From an uncultured Ruminococcus sp. (GTDB lineage Bacteria; Bacillota; Clostridia; Oscillospirales; Ruminococcaceae): 64,000 nucleotides of DNA. The position numbers and the translations under genes were made by a program. Where the stretch lies: positions 7,582-71,581 of the forward strand of contig CAJTWE010000011.1 in assembly GCA_910579955.1 (NCBI GenBank), read 5' to 3'. Position 1 is the first letter of the stretch; each line of letters begins with the position of its first letter. Shown here in pieces: positions 17,007 to 25,995 of the stretch. The notes beneath the pieces were generated by a model that worked only from the letters and a program-made list of their open reading frames with translations, made no database searches and was not told the DNA's origin.

Positions 17007-17822
17007 TTATTCTTCATCGTCCTGATTATCGTAGAACCTCATATCGTCCTCAGATTCTTCGGTGATCTCTGTATCATCGTCATACTCAGGCTCAAACTGA
17101 ACCGCTGTCTTATTGCCGCCTTTCTTTTTCTTCATCAGGAAGAAGCCTGCGACACCGACACCGATCAGAGCAACCACACCGAAAACAAGAATCATACTAT
17201 TCTTGTTCATAGGAACAGACTTTGCCTGAGCTGCTGACTCAGATGATTCCTCGCCGTCCTCTGCGGTATCTTCGGCATAGTCAACATCGTTACTGTCGCC
17301 GGACTGCACTCTGCCGTTAGCCTTTTCCGCTTCCTGAGCTGCCTGTTCGGGAGTGATCTTGTCCTTTTCATCATCGTCCTCATCTCCTGCGTAAAGCAGA
17401 GCATACAGGTCATAATCGTCAACTTTGTTCAGGAAATACACGTTGTCCTCGCCATTGCCTGCCGTGTAATTTATAAGCACATAGAAAACGTGACCGTCCT
17501 TTGTGGTCACAGCGATGAACTGCATTTCCTCTGTGTTGTAAATGATTTGTTCTGACTTGATAAGAGTAGCGTTGCCGTCTGTATCATAGTAGGGATCACC
17601 GTCATAGTCGGGGGCAACATCGTTTGTCTCTGCCTCGGCAAGCTCACTCATGACCTCACGGAACTTTTCCATATCATCGGAGCTTTCGTCCGCAGGCTCA
17701 GAAGCGGTTGTTTCCGTAGTCTCTGCTGTTCCTTCTTCGGCAGAAGCGGTAATACCGCCAACACTTGCTGCTGCAAGCATGAAAGCAGCCATCACAGCAC
17801 TAATCATTCTTGTTTTCATCAT
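17007..17822 (-). CDS. DUF4366-type ICE membrane protein
   Basis: The 271-aa protein has a signal peptide (MISAVMAAFMLAAASVGGIT...SAEE) and an acidic Thr/Glu-rich extracellular linker. A conserved central domain follows (EMQFIAVTTKDGHVFYVLIN, DNVYFLNKVDDYDLYALL). Near the end are one membrane span (ILVFGVVALIGVGVAGFFLM), a KKKK stop-transfer and an acidic cytoplasmic tail ending in MRFYDNQDDEE. The order matches DUF4366 proteins of clostridial ICEs, where the gene follows DUF4315. It probably belongs to the cell-surface side of the transfer machine. The start overlaps the DUF4315 gene by 23 nt, with GAGGAGG just before the ATG. Confidence 0.88.
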   Translation of the reverse strand: MMKTRMISAVMAAFMLAAASVGGITASAEEGTAETTETTASEPADESSDDMEKFREVMSELAEAETNDVAPDYDGDPYYDTDGNATLIKSEQIIYNTEEMQFIAVTTKDGHVFYVLINYTAGNGEDNVYFLNKVDDYDLYALLYAGDEDDDEKDKITPEQAAQEAEKANGRVQSGDSNDVDYAEDTAEDGEESSESAAQAKSVPMNKNSMILVFGVVALIGVGVAGFFLMKKKKGGNKTAVQFEPEYDDDTEITEESEDDMRFYDNQDDEE

Positions 17823-18120
17823 CGTCCTCCTCAGAGTAAAATCTCATTTGTTCTTCATATTTGCCGCCTTTGCCGAGATCGTCTATCTCATCATCGGTCA
17901 GACCACGAGCCTTCATATTCTGAATCTGCTCATGTTCTCTGGCAAGCACGGTTTCTAATTCCTCTCCATCACAATTCAGCTTTTCGCAGAGTGAGAGGTA
18001 ACGCAGCCTTGTGATTTCGGAGAGAAGCCGTCTGCGTTCCTCTGTATCCCGCTTGATATTTCTTTCAAGCTGCTCTGCCTTTTTGCTGAATTTCTCTATT
18101 TTTGCATCATATAAAGCCAT
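17800..18120 (-). CDS. DUF4315-type ICE protein
   Basis: This small cytoplasmic protein (106 aa) is mostly helical. Residues 1-50 form a basic/acidic coiled coil (KIEKFSKKAEQLERNIKRDT), followed by LTDDEIDDLGKGG and an acidic tail with EEQMRFYSEEDDD. DUF4315 genes regularly precede DUF4366 in this kind of element. The function is unknown. The ATG at 18120 follows GGAGGTACATA. Confidence 0.88.
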   Translation of the reverse strand: MALYDAKIEKFSKKAEQLERNIKRDTEERRRLLSEITRLRYLSLCEKLNCDGEELETVLAREHEQIQNMKARGLTDDEIDDLGKGGKYEEQMRFYSEEDDDENKND

Positions 18121-18132
18121 TATGTACCTCCG

Positions 18133-20916
18133 TTAATACAGCACGAGCCGAGGATCAATATAGTCCCAGCCGTAGCCGTCGGTGTCTATATAAATATGGA
18201 AATTAACATTTCCGGCTGTTGTTTTGGCAAATTCCTTGCCTTCCTTGATACTGTCGCCCTCCTCGTAGTCATTTATAAGCACCGCATTTGCAATGGTGAC
18301 TTCCGTATCACGCTTAGTACCGCCCGTGCCGTCATACCAATACTGTACATCGTCCTTGCGGATAGTGATTTTGTTGTCATCGGTATCAACATCGGTTATC
18401 TTACCGCTGAAAGGCATTTTGAGCTTTGTACCGCTGTCAGCATACACCTTGATACCCTGGTACAGACCGTCACTTTCTTCATTCCAGCCTGTCATTTCAT
18501 ATCCGAACTCTCTTTTGAGGGAATAGTCACGGATAGACGGCTCGGGCAGAAGATTATGCAAGGTCTGATGATTGCCATAGAGTGTATTTCCGTCCTCGTT
18601 GCCGACAAGCAGATTGTAATACTGCCAGCGTTCTGTCTTGTGGGACATTGATTTTAGCTTGTCCTCTATGACCTCATCAAAAGTCTTTTTCTGCTTGACG
18701 TTGTAGTAGAGATTGCACTCCGTTTTCCAATACTGTTTCTGCACATAACCATACAGAGCTGAACAATTGCTGTCGCCTGTCCACGATCTCGCATCGGATT
18801 CTGTAATCATGAACCAAGCATCATCGTTCTCCCAACCGTAGAACGAACGGTACTGATTATCTCCGTCATGATTTTGGAAGAAAAATTTGCCGTTATCATC
18901 TATCCAATAGAACGGTGGCTTTGTATGTGCGCTGTCTGCATAATAGCGGTTATCAAGAACATAATAGCCCGTGAGAGCATAATCTTCGTTTGGGTTCAGT
19001 ACACGATAATTGCTGTTCATATAACAATAGCCGTCACCGTCAAGATACTGACCAAGCTCTGAGGTATAAGAAGTCGGCTTGAATTTGTAAGTCCAAGCTC
19101 CGTTGCTTTTACTTGCTGATTGCTCGCAATAATAGTAACTGCCGTCGGTACTGCTTCCACCGCCGAAATATACATAGGTGTCAAGCTCCTCCCAACGGGA
19201 TTTATTGTCATACCAATATACGAACTCATACTCCGCATTGAAAATGTACTCAAGCAAATCCTCTGTATCGCTTTTGAATTTCCAATACTTAATATCGCCG
19301 TTATCATCGGCATCAAAATCATAGTAATACGCACTCAGAAAAGCCCACAGTTTGTAGCAATCGAAATCATATTGCGGTTTCCAATCGTAGATCGAAGATT
19401 TGCCCCAGTACCAGTTGTCGGGTTTATCTTTAAGGTCTTTTTTATTAGCACCAAAAGCAGTCAGACCTTTTTTCCAATCAGAAGTATCGCTGACTTTAAG
19501 TATTTTCTGATTGAAGTTATAAACAAGCTCCGTGTAATACTTTTCAGCTTCGGAAAGGTCATAGTCCTGCGCCGCATAAGTGCCGAGAGTAAAACCACCG
19601 CCTGAAACTATGGAGCTGAAAATCATGATGATAAAAGCAAACACAAGAAAGATAATAAGTATCGGAACAGCTATTGCTGCAAAGAACTTTTTGACTTCCT
19701 TTTCATAGACATTTTTCACGAATTTGAAAGCCGACTTGAATCTCTCAGCCACCGTTTTTTTAGTTTTCTTATTTTTGGGTTTACGCTTCTTTCTCTGCTT
19801 GTATTTATCGTGATTTTCATTCAGCTTGTTTTCCTGCCGATTGAGTTTTTTATTGGATTTCGACTTTTCATCGGACAGGCGATCACGCTTTTTTTCTTCT
19901 CGCTGTAACCACTGAGGCTTACTTATCTTATCTTTGACAGGTTCAGCTATTCTGCGTTTTGCAGAGTCAATGGCGTGAAGCATATCGTTATCCTGATCTT
20001 CATTGACAGCTTTCTGCCACGCAGAAGCCTTCATTCGCTTTACCGAATATGAGGCAGGCTTTAATGCAAGCAAGCCGGGACGGGAGTTTCTGGTGATTTT
20101 TTTCTGATTACGCAGTTCCTTAACACGGAACTGCTGTTCTGTTTTTAGCTGTTTACGCTCAAAATTCAGCTCACGCTTTGTCTGCTTATATGCCTGCAAT
20201 CGGCGCTTGTTCATCGCCTTGCGGAGCGTATTGCCCTTATCTTTTACAATTCGGGCTTTATACTCCGCCTTTGCTTTCTTCAAATCGGCTTTTGTCGCAG
20301 CCATTTTCGGCTTCTGAGTTTTCGCCTTATAGAGCTTGTTATCAGCTTTCTTTAGCTGTAACTTCGCTTTTTCGAGCTTATACTGCTTCTTTGTTTTCAG
20401 GTGATTGTGCGTACCCTTGACAGCATCGACCGCCGTGCGACCCACAAGAAATACGCCACGATGATAATCGTCCACCGCTTCACGGGTGTATTTCTGTTTG
20501 AGCTTGTTGCGGACTTCACGCTGGGCGGTGTCGGCGGTTTTGATACCGCCAGTTTCCGCTGCGAGACCGGTATCGACCGCCGTCTGAGCAACATCATGTA
20601 CTGCGAAATTCACAGCACGGACGTTTGCCTTGAACAGCTTTCCCTTGAATGTCTTTGGCTGCCATGATTTGATCGTCCGTGTGACTGACGGTTTATCGCC
20701 CTGTATGCGGTATTTTGCATTTGCAAACTTATGGACGATACCCCGACCGCCGTGATGCGTTTTCTCACCACGGACGATATATGCACGGGTATGAAAGCGA
20801 CCTCTGCTGTTTGCTTCACGGCGGAAGTCTATCTGAAACTGCTTCGACCGTCTGCTGACTTTGTCGAAACGAGCCTGCGCTCTACGGAGGTTATTCTCTT
20901 CTCTCTGTAAGCTCAT
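18133..20916 (-). CDS. CD1108-type conjugative cell-wall protein with degenerate M23 domain
   Basis: The 927-aa protein has a long, highly basic N-terminal half (many Lys/Arg, residues 1-400), then one membrane span near 415-440 (FAAIAVPILIIFLVFAFIIM). An extracellular region of about 480 residues follows. Homologues carry peptidoglycan-cleaving domains that open the wall for the transfer channel. Here the last 110 residues follow the M23/LytM layout (YQGIKVYADSGTKLKMPFSG, EGDSIKEGKEFAKT, NFHIYID). The HxxxD metal site reads YQGIK and HLH reads NFH, so two or more zinc ligands are missing. No lysozyme or NlpC/P60 domain is visible. It sits between VirB4 and DUF4315, as in related elements. 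Start ATG 20916 has GGAGG. Confidence 0.85.
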   Translation of the reverse strand: MSLQREENNLRRAQARFDKVSRRSKQFQIDFRREANSRGRFHTRAYIVRGEKTHHGGRGIVHKFANAKYRIQGDKPSVTRTIKSWQPKTFKGKLFKANVRAVNFAVHDVAQTAVDTGLAAETGGIKTADTAQREVRNKLKQKYTREAVDDYHRGVFLVGRTAVDAVKGTHNHLKTKKQYKLEKAKLQLKKADNKLYKAKTQKPKMAATKADLKKAKAEYKARIVKDKGNTLRKAMNKRRLQAYKQTKRELNFERKQLKTEQQFRVKELRNQKKITRNSRPGLLALKPASYSVKRMKASAWQKAVNEDQDNDMLHAIDSAKRRIAEPVKDKISKPQWLQREEKKRDRLSDEKSKSNKKLNRQENKLNENHDKYKQRKKRKPKNKKTKKTVAERFKSAFKFVKNVYEKEVKKFFAAIAVPILIIFLVFAFIIMIFSSIVSGGGFTLGTYAAQDYDLSEAEKYYTELVYNFNQKILKVSDTSDWKKGLTAFGANKKDLKDKPDNWYWGKSSIYDWKPQYDFDCYKLWAFLSAYYYDFDADDNGDIKYWKFKSDTEDLLEYIFNAEYEFVYWYDNKSRWEELDTYVYFGGGSSTDGSYYYCEQSASKSNGAWTYKFKPTSYTSELGQYLDGDGYCYMNSNYRVLNPNEDYALTGYYVLDNRYYADSAHTKPPFYWIDDNGKFFFQNHDGDNQYRSFYGWENDDAWFMITESDARSWTGDSNCSALYGYVQKQYWKTECNLYYNVKQKKTFDEVIEDKLKSMSHKTERWQYYNLLVGNEDGNTLYGNHQTLHNLLPEPSIRDYSLKREFGYEMTGWNEESDGLYQGIKVYADSGTKLKMPFSGKITDVDTDDNKITIRKDDVQYWYDGTGGTKRDTEVTIANAVLINDYEEGDSIKEGKEFAKTTAGNVNFHIYIDTDGYGWDYIDPRLVLY

Positions 20917-20937
20917 AAATCCTCCAATCTGCGCAGT

Positions 20938-23382
20938 TTACGCACCCTCAGTAGGTTTCGTGGTCATAAGTTTATACATCTCTGTATCCATCGGAAAATG
21001 GTCTGTAAACGGCAAAAGCACTTTATCATAGCGGATAAGTCCCTCGCCCGGACCGCTGTTTGTTACAAACTTCATCTGCTCCTTTGAAATATGGAGCTTT
21101 TCAGCGAGAATGTCTCTGTCTCCGGCTGCCTGGTTCAGCATATATACAAAATCCGAGTTATCAAAGATGTTCTCAACCTCCTGAGAAGAAAGCAAGTCCT
21201 TGACATTTTGCGTGATGCCTGTCGGCACACCGCCCCACTTACGGAAACGCTTCCATATTTCTGCGCTGTACTTCGCTGTCTGTTCCTCTTTCAGAAGGAG
21301 GTGGAACTCATCAATGTAGTAGCGAGTGATTTTTTTCTTTTCACGGTTAGCTGATACTCTGTTCCATACCGTATCCTGAACGATCAGCATACCTACTTTT
21401 TTTAGCTGATTGCCAAGCTCCTTAATATCAAAGCAGATGATACGATTACTCATATCAATGTTGGTGCAGTGATTAAAGAGATTCTGGCTGCCGTTTACGA
21501 ACATTTCAAGAGAATTTGCTACACGCAGAGCGACTTCGCCTTCATTATTAAGCTCCTGCTGCAAATCGGAGAGAAGCGGCATCTTTTCAGGCGTCGGCTC
21601 ATTTTCGATAAAATGCTTGTAGATGCTCTGAACACATTTGTCGATAACAGAGCGTTCCTCAGCGGAAAGACCGTAGCGACCTCCGACAATGATCTCACAA
21701 AGCGAAATCAGGAAGTCGGACTTATTTGCGATCACTTCCATAGGATTGCTGAACAGATAATCGTCAATGGTAATGTCCATAGGGTTGATATGCTGTTCGG
21801 AATTGCTTGCAATTCTGATAAGCTGTCCGTGCAGAGCCGAAACAAGCGGAAAATACTCTCCTTCGGGGTCGCAGATGATTATGTCATCAACTGTTGTAAG
21901 AAAGCAGTCGAGTATTTCACGCTTTACGCTGAAACTCTTGCCTGCACCCGGCGTACCGAGGATAAGTCCATTCGGATTTTTGAGCCTTGACCTGTTGGCA
22001 CGGATCATATTTCCCGACAGCGTATTGATTCCGTAATAGGTAGCCTGTCCGTCCTGAAACAGCTCTTTAGTGGTAAACGGCACGAAGATAGCGATACCGC
22101 TTGTGTGCATCTCACGGCGGACAGGAATCTCGTTATAGCACAGCGGAAGTGTGGAAACGAGTGTCTGTTCCTGTCGATAATCATAGGGAAACATCGTGCA
22201 GTTATTCTTCTGGCAGACACGCTTCAGCATTTCAGAAAGAAGTTTCAGCTCCTTTTTACTTTTTGCATAAGCTCTCAGTGAAATACTGATATGAAAAAGA
22301 CGCTCATTCTTGCTGTTCAGATCAGCGAGGAGCTTTTCAATGTCCTCGATATACATCTTGATCGCAGGAGGAAGAATATCGGGATCATAACCCGATTGCG
22401 AAGCCTTTTTCTGTTCGTCGATTTTCATCTGCTCCACATTGGTGAGCTTCTTTTTGACGAATTTCAGGGCATCTATCTGGTCCAGCGGATCAACATGAAT
22501 ATTCACGCAGAAAAGGTTCTGCATTTCAAGGAAGTCCTTTAATATCTCGTCCGACAGCTCTCCGGCAAGGATATTCATACCCCATACAGCACCGTAGGCA
22601 TTGCCGATCTCAAAATCTGCCTTGTTGAATTTTAGTGATGGAGGACTGATAAAGTCCTTCGTGTCCATTCCAGCTTTAAGCATAGAGTCCCAATTGAAAA
22701 TGAAGGGGGAGTTTCTGTAGGGATTGAGAGCATAGTACAGGGCTTCGAGCCTTTGCTTGCCGTCAAGTAATTCAGCTTCAACACCAAAAGCCTTAAATCC
22801 TTTGATAATATCATTCTTTATGCTCATCAGCTTTGCCCTTGCTGCCTTGTATGATGTGGACTCGATACCGAATGTCAGGAACTTTCTTGCCGACTGACCG
22901 TTAGAGCCTTTCATCAGCTTATCGGTCAGCATTTCGCTGTACTCCTTGCGGATCGCATTGAAATCATCGTCCTGTTCGGGTATCTGCACCGTTTTTACGA
23001 GCTTTTCCTTTGATCTGTTTTGATTTTCAAAGGTAAGCTGGAATTTGATCGTATTGTCAAAGAGATTGATAACATCACAGTATTTACTGAAAATATTGTT
23101 CTGTTCCTCAAACTCCGAAATAGAGTAATTGGCATCATAAAACTGTACCGTCATAGAGAAGAAGTTCTCCGATACCTGGCAAACACCGTCCTTATACATA
23201 CACATATATGGAATCGTGTTCTGCACCGTAGTCTTACCGCCATTAGCACTCTTGATTTCCGCTATTCGTGCGGAAAGTATTTTTTTGTCCTCTTTTGTAA
23301 GCTGAGAGGCTGGCTTGCCCATGACAACCTTTGCTTTGCTGCGGTTATCACTTTTATTGGCATTTCTCTTTCTAAAGCCCAT
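20938..23382 (-). CDS. VirB4/TraE-type conjugation ATPase
   Basis: This ATPase (814 aa) powers assembly of the type IV secretion channel from the cytoplasmic face. Walker A is LGTPGAGKSFSVKRE near residue 479 and Walker B is IIICDPEGEY near 500. YYIDEFHLLL and GITQNVKDLL are further motifs of the VirB4 group, and the C-terminus includes GEGLIRYDKVLLPF. The N-terminal 400 residues carry the VirB4 N-domain (PYMCMYKDGVCQVSENFF). Start ATG 23382 follows GGAGGTTACCA. The gene lies directly after prgI, the usual order in Gram-positive ICEs. Length and motifs are complete. Confidence 0.95.
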   Translation of the reverse strand: MGFRKRNANKSDNRSKAKVVMGKPASQLTKEDKKILSARIAEIKSANGGKTTVQNTIPYMCMYKDGVCQVSENFFSMTVQFYDANYSISEFEEQNNIFSKYCDVINLFDNTIKFQLTFENQNRSKEKLVKTVQIPEQDDDFNAIRKEYSEMLTDKLMKGSNGQSARKFLTFGIESTSYKAARAKLMSIKNDIIKGFKAFGVEAELLDGKQRLEALYYALNPYRNSPFIFNWDSMLKAGMDTKDFISPPSLKFNKADFEIGNAYGAVWGMNILAGELSDEILKDFLEMQNLFCVNIHVDPLDQIDALKFVKKKLTNVEQMKIDEQKKASQSGYDPDILPPAIKMYIEDIEKLLADLNSKNERLFHISISLRAYAKSKKELKLLSEMLKRVCQKNNCTMFPYDYRQEQTLVSTLPLCYNEIPVRREMHTSGIAIFVPFTTKELFQDGQATYYGINTLSGNMIRANRSRLKNPNGLILGTPGAGKSFSVKREILDCFLTTVDDIIICDPEGEYFPLVSALHGQLIRIASNSEQHINPMDITIDDYLFSNPMEVIANKSDFLISLCEIIVGGRYGLSAEERSVIDKCVQSIYKHFIENEPTPEKMPLLSDLQQELNNEGEVALRVANSLEMFVNGSQNLFNHCTNIDMSNRIICFDIKELGNQLKKVGMLIVQDTVWNRVSANREKKKITRYYIDEFHLLLKEEQTAKYSAEIWKRFRKWGGVPTGITQNVKDLLSSQEVENIFDNSDFVYMLNQAAGDRDILAEKLHISKEQMKFVTNSGPGEGLIRYDKVLLPFTDHFPMDTEMYKLMTTKPTEGA

Positions 23383-23444
23383 TGGTAACCTCCGTTTGTA
23401 TTCAAAAGCGGAGACACCGAAAGTGTACTATATAGTAAGCCGTA

Positions 23445-23822
23445 TCAGCCTTTTCTTTCGGCATCTCTCAGCTTTTTCTTGATTCTTGTGTATTCGATAT
23501 GCCTTTCAAAGCACTCAAATATGTTTGTTGTGCGGTAATACCGCTTTCGAGGTCTTGTAAAGTATTCACGCATATATTTTGCCTGTTTTTCCAAGAAAAC
23601 ACCATTTTTCTTATAAAGTCCACAGAGTATCGCAGGAGCAGCGACTGCACCCATAGCGAATATCGCCCCGGACATTCCTATAGCTGTTTTCGTCAGAAAG
23701 AAAACAGGCGCTCCGAGAACAAGACCGATACCAAAGCATATTACCTGTCTTTTGGTAAATCCCATAATGAACTTCTCTTTGATGTCGTTCAGGTCTTTAG
23801 GGATTTGTACATAATGTGCCAT
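23445..23822 (-). CDS. PrgI-family type IV secretion membrane protein
   Basis: The protein (125 aa from ATG 23822) starts MAHYVQIPKDLNDIKEKFIM, the classic PrgI opening. Two membrane spans follow (VICFGIGLVLGAPVFFL and GAIFAMGAVAAPAILCGLY), then a basic cytoplasmic tail. PrgI corresponds to the VirB3-like component that works next to VirB4. ATG 23822 is preferred because GGAGG lies 5 nt upstream. A longer reading would overlap the TrbL-like gene. Confidence 0.9.
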   Translation of the reverse strand: MAHYVQIPKDLNDIKEKFIMGFTKRQVICFGIGLVLGAPVFFLTKTAIGMSGAIFAMGAVAAPAILCGLYKKNGVFLEKQAKYMREYFTRPRKRYYRTTNIFECFERHIEYTRIKKKLRDAERKG

Positions 23823-23845
23823 AAATCCTCCAATCTTGTTCAAGG

Positions 23846-24796
23846 TCAATGTGCGTTAAACACACTTTTGCTGATAGCTCCTGTACGCAGAATGGTAAAG
23901 ATAAGTGCTGCCGTGTATCCCATTAGCATTGCCATTTGCATTATCACACCGTCCTTGCTTGAATTGAGCGTAGCGATCATATTGCTAAACAGCGTTTTGA
24001 AGATACCGAGTGCGACTACGATAAAGAAACCCTGGAAAGAAAGAGCTAAAAGTTGCTTTATCCAGTTTTTACCGATGCTCGCCCATTCTCCGCTGTCCAT
24101 CATTGTTGCCATAGGAATAGGTGCAATGCTGAGATACATAAACACCTCGATGATACGGCTTGCAAGTGTAATTACGATTGCAACAATAAGTATCATCACT
24201 CCCAGATGAACAATAAGGGATATGAACCACACCGTCATCAGTTCTCCCAAGCCTAAGCTATTGAGAGCTGATTTCTTTATCGCAAGACTTTTAGATAGAT
24301 AGTCACCGCTGCCGAACAGCGTGGCAAGTCCGTTAGAGCATACATTTGTGCCAAACGAAAATAGTGCGGAAGCGATGTAATATGTGTTGGCTACAAGTAT
24401 TACACCGCATAAGGCTTTGATGATCCATTTTATAAAGATCGAATCGTCGAAGTCCTTGAAATTGTTTCCCCGAATGACCATTTGACAAAGCTCATTCAAG
24501 AGGATGACTGTAAGAATGAAACCTCCAATAGGGACTACAACATTGTTACAGAGCGTTTCGATAGTTGCCCAAATTCCGTAGCCTGTCGGCGCACTTCCGG
24601 CAGTACCCGTAAACTGAGCAGGGTGCTTTGTTAGAAAGTTTGATACAAGGTTTCCCTTTGCTCCCGAACCTGTTGTCTGAGCAAATGTATCAGTCAGAAG
24701 ATCGGAAATTCCGTCAAACTGAGATTTTATGCCGTCCTTGAATAAGTCACAGCACCAATCCTCCAAAGCATCAATCGCATCGCTGATTACTCCCAT
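23846..24796 (-). CDS. TrbL/VirB6-like channel protein
   Basis: The 316-residue protein has about six to seven hydrophobic segments, including VVVPIGGFILTVILL, WIIKALCGVILVANTYYIAS, LMTVWFISLIVHLGVMILIV and VFMYLSIAPIPMATM. The SIAPIPMA motif is common in TrbL-like proteins of clostridial ICEs. It should form part of the inner channel of the type IV secretion system. The ATG follows directly on the stop of the methyltransferase gene (TAAATG), so translation is coupled. Confidence 0.9.
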   Translation of the reverse strand: MGVISDAIDALEDWCCDLFKDGIKSQFDGISDLLTDTFAQTTGSGAKGNLVSNFLTKHPAQFTGTAGSAPTGYGIWATIETLCNNVVVPIGGFILTVILLNELCQMVIRGNNFKDFDDSIFIKWIIKALCGVILVANTYYIASALFSFGTNVCSNGLATLFGSGDYLSKSLAIKKSALNSLGLGELMTVWFISLIVHLGVMILIVAIVITLASRIIEVFMYLSIAPIPMATMMDSGEWASIGKNWIKQLLALSFQGFFIVVALGIFKTLFSNMIATLNSSKDGVIMQMAMLMGYTAALIFTILRTGAISKSVFNAH

Positions 24797-25366
24797 TTAT
24801 TCATCACCCCTCTCCGAGGAATTCATCAATGGTCTGTCATATTTCACAAGCTGACGTAATTCCAGTTTTGTGGGGAGAAGGTTTCTGCAAAAATACGCAG
24901 ATCCGAAATGATTGCCCTTTGTTGTAAAGAGCATATTCTGCTGTGTGTGATAGTCAACCCGACTATCAAAGCAAAGCATCTGAATCTCATTGTTGAATAT
25001 CTTGTATCGTGCCTTACCCTGAATACTGTTCACGGGCAAGAGCAGAGCAAAAGGCTTCTGAAAAGCAAAAGCTCGTTTCAGGACTTCATTCTTCTTAGAA
25101 AATGGGGGATTGCTTACGAGAATATCCCATTCGTCAGGCTCAAAGTGAAAAAAATCCTTGTCATCTTTCAAGCTGCTTCGTTCCACATAAAACCCCTGTT
25201 CGGTAAGATACTGATAAAACGCACTCCATTCTTCATCGAACGGGCACCATATTTTCTTGTCTTTCGGCAGAAATTCCATTAACGGCTCTACCGCATAGAA
25301 TGGAGTGTACACTTCATCTCCTGCACTTGTTTTATTGGCAGTTAAATATCCGATATTTATTGCCAT
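24797..25366 (-). CDS. N6-adenine methyltransferase-like protein inside the transfer operon
   Basis: The 189-aa protein contains DILVSNPPFSKKNEVLKRAF near residue 80. NPPF is the catalytic motif of N6-adenine methyltransferases. IWCPFDEEWSAFYQYLTEQG replaces the usual glycine-rich SAM motif, as in short phage- and ICE-borne enzymes of this type. It may methylate element DNA, but some homologues are labelled tRNA methyltransferases, and activity cannot be judged here. It sits between Maff2 and the TrbL-like gene, an uncommon place for a modification enzyme. Start ATG 25366 follows GGGAG. Confidence 0.8.
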   Translation of the reverse strand: MAINIGYLTANKTSAGDEVYTPFYAVEPLMEFLPKDKKIWCPFDEEWSAFYQYLTEQGFYVERSSLKDDKDFFHFEPDEWDILVSNPPFSKKNEVLKRAFAFQKPFALLLPVNSIQGKARYKIFNNEIQMLCFDSRVDYHTQQNMLFTTKGNHFGSAYFCRNLLPTKLELRQLVKYDRPLMNSSERGDE

Positions 25367-25484
25367 TTATATTTTCACTCCCTTTCATATCTGAGAGTGC
25401 AGATTGCTTACCCAAAACCCATTATTGCAATGCAAAACCCACCGCTATGTAGCTAATCTGCTTATATTCAGGTCAGAACGTCAC

Positions 25485-25907
25485 TTAAATTGCGCCCGTC
25501 ATCATTGTTTCAAGAACAGGAACAAGGACGATTGCAAGGAGAATCAGACCAAGACCTGACATGAGCTGCTTCATGCCCTGGGATTTAGCACCGGGGTTAT
25601 CATTACCGTAACCTTCAAGAAGGTTTACAACGCCCCATACACCAACGCCTGCACCGATCAGGCAGATAACGCTCTTGAGAACGGTACACGCAGTAGAAAT
25701 GAAAGAAGAAGTATCAACAGCACCCGTGCCTGCTGCGAATGCCTGAGTTGCACAGGCAGATGCCATAACGCCTGCGATTGTGCAGAACATGGTTGCCTTC
25801 TTTGCACCACGGGTGAGCTTAGAGAGCCACTTGTGCTTCGGTGCAGAGGTAGTGGCTGCTGTCTCCATTGCGGTTGCATCGACCGCAGAAATATTCAGTT
25901 CGTTCAT
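25485..25907 (-). CDS. Maff2-family small membrane protein, possible pilin-like subunit
   Basis: From ATG 25907 the product has 140 residues. The N-terminal 35 are polar and Ala/Thr-rich, then comes a signal-like segment ATMFCTIAGVMASACATQAFA. Two hydrophobic helices follow (TVLKSVICLIGAGVGVWGVV, LMSGLGLILLAIVLVPVLET) with a GYGNDNPGAKSQGMKQ loop between them. This matches Maff2 proteins. Size, signal peptide, two spans and a place between VirD4 and the channel protein resemble VirB2-type pilins, but that role is inference. A start at 25958 is possible but adds an untypical hydrophobic leader. Confidence 0.85.
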   Translation of the reverse strand: MNELNISAVDATAMETAATTSAPKHKWLSKLTRGAKKATMFCTIAGVMASACATQAFAAGTGAVDTSSFISTACTVLKSVICLIGAGVGVWGVVNLLEGYGNDNPGAKSQGMKQLMSGLGLILLAIVLVPVLETMMTGAI

Positions 25908-25995
25908 AGGTAAAAAGTCTCCCTCAAAAAATAAAGTAAAAATTGTCCGCAGCTTCAACCGATTCTCTTTTTATTCGGTTTCTTCACTGTCTGAG

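Noticed and set aside
25398..25466. GCAGATT/AATCTGC inverted repeat between the methyltransferase and Maff2 genes
   Set aside because: Arms of 7 nt are more than 50 nt apart with no T-run; chance cannot be excluded.
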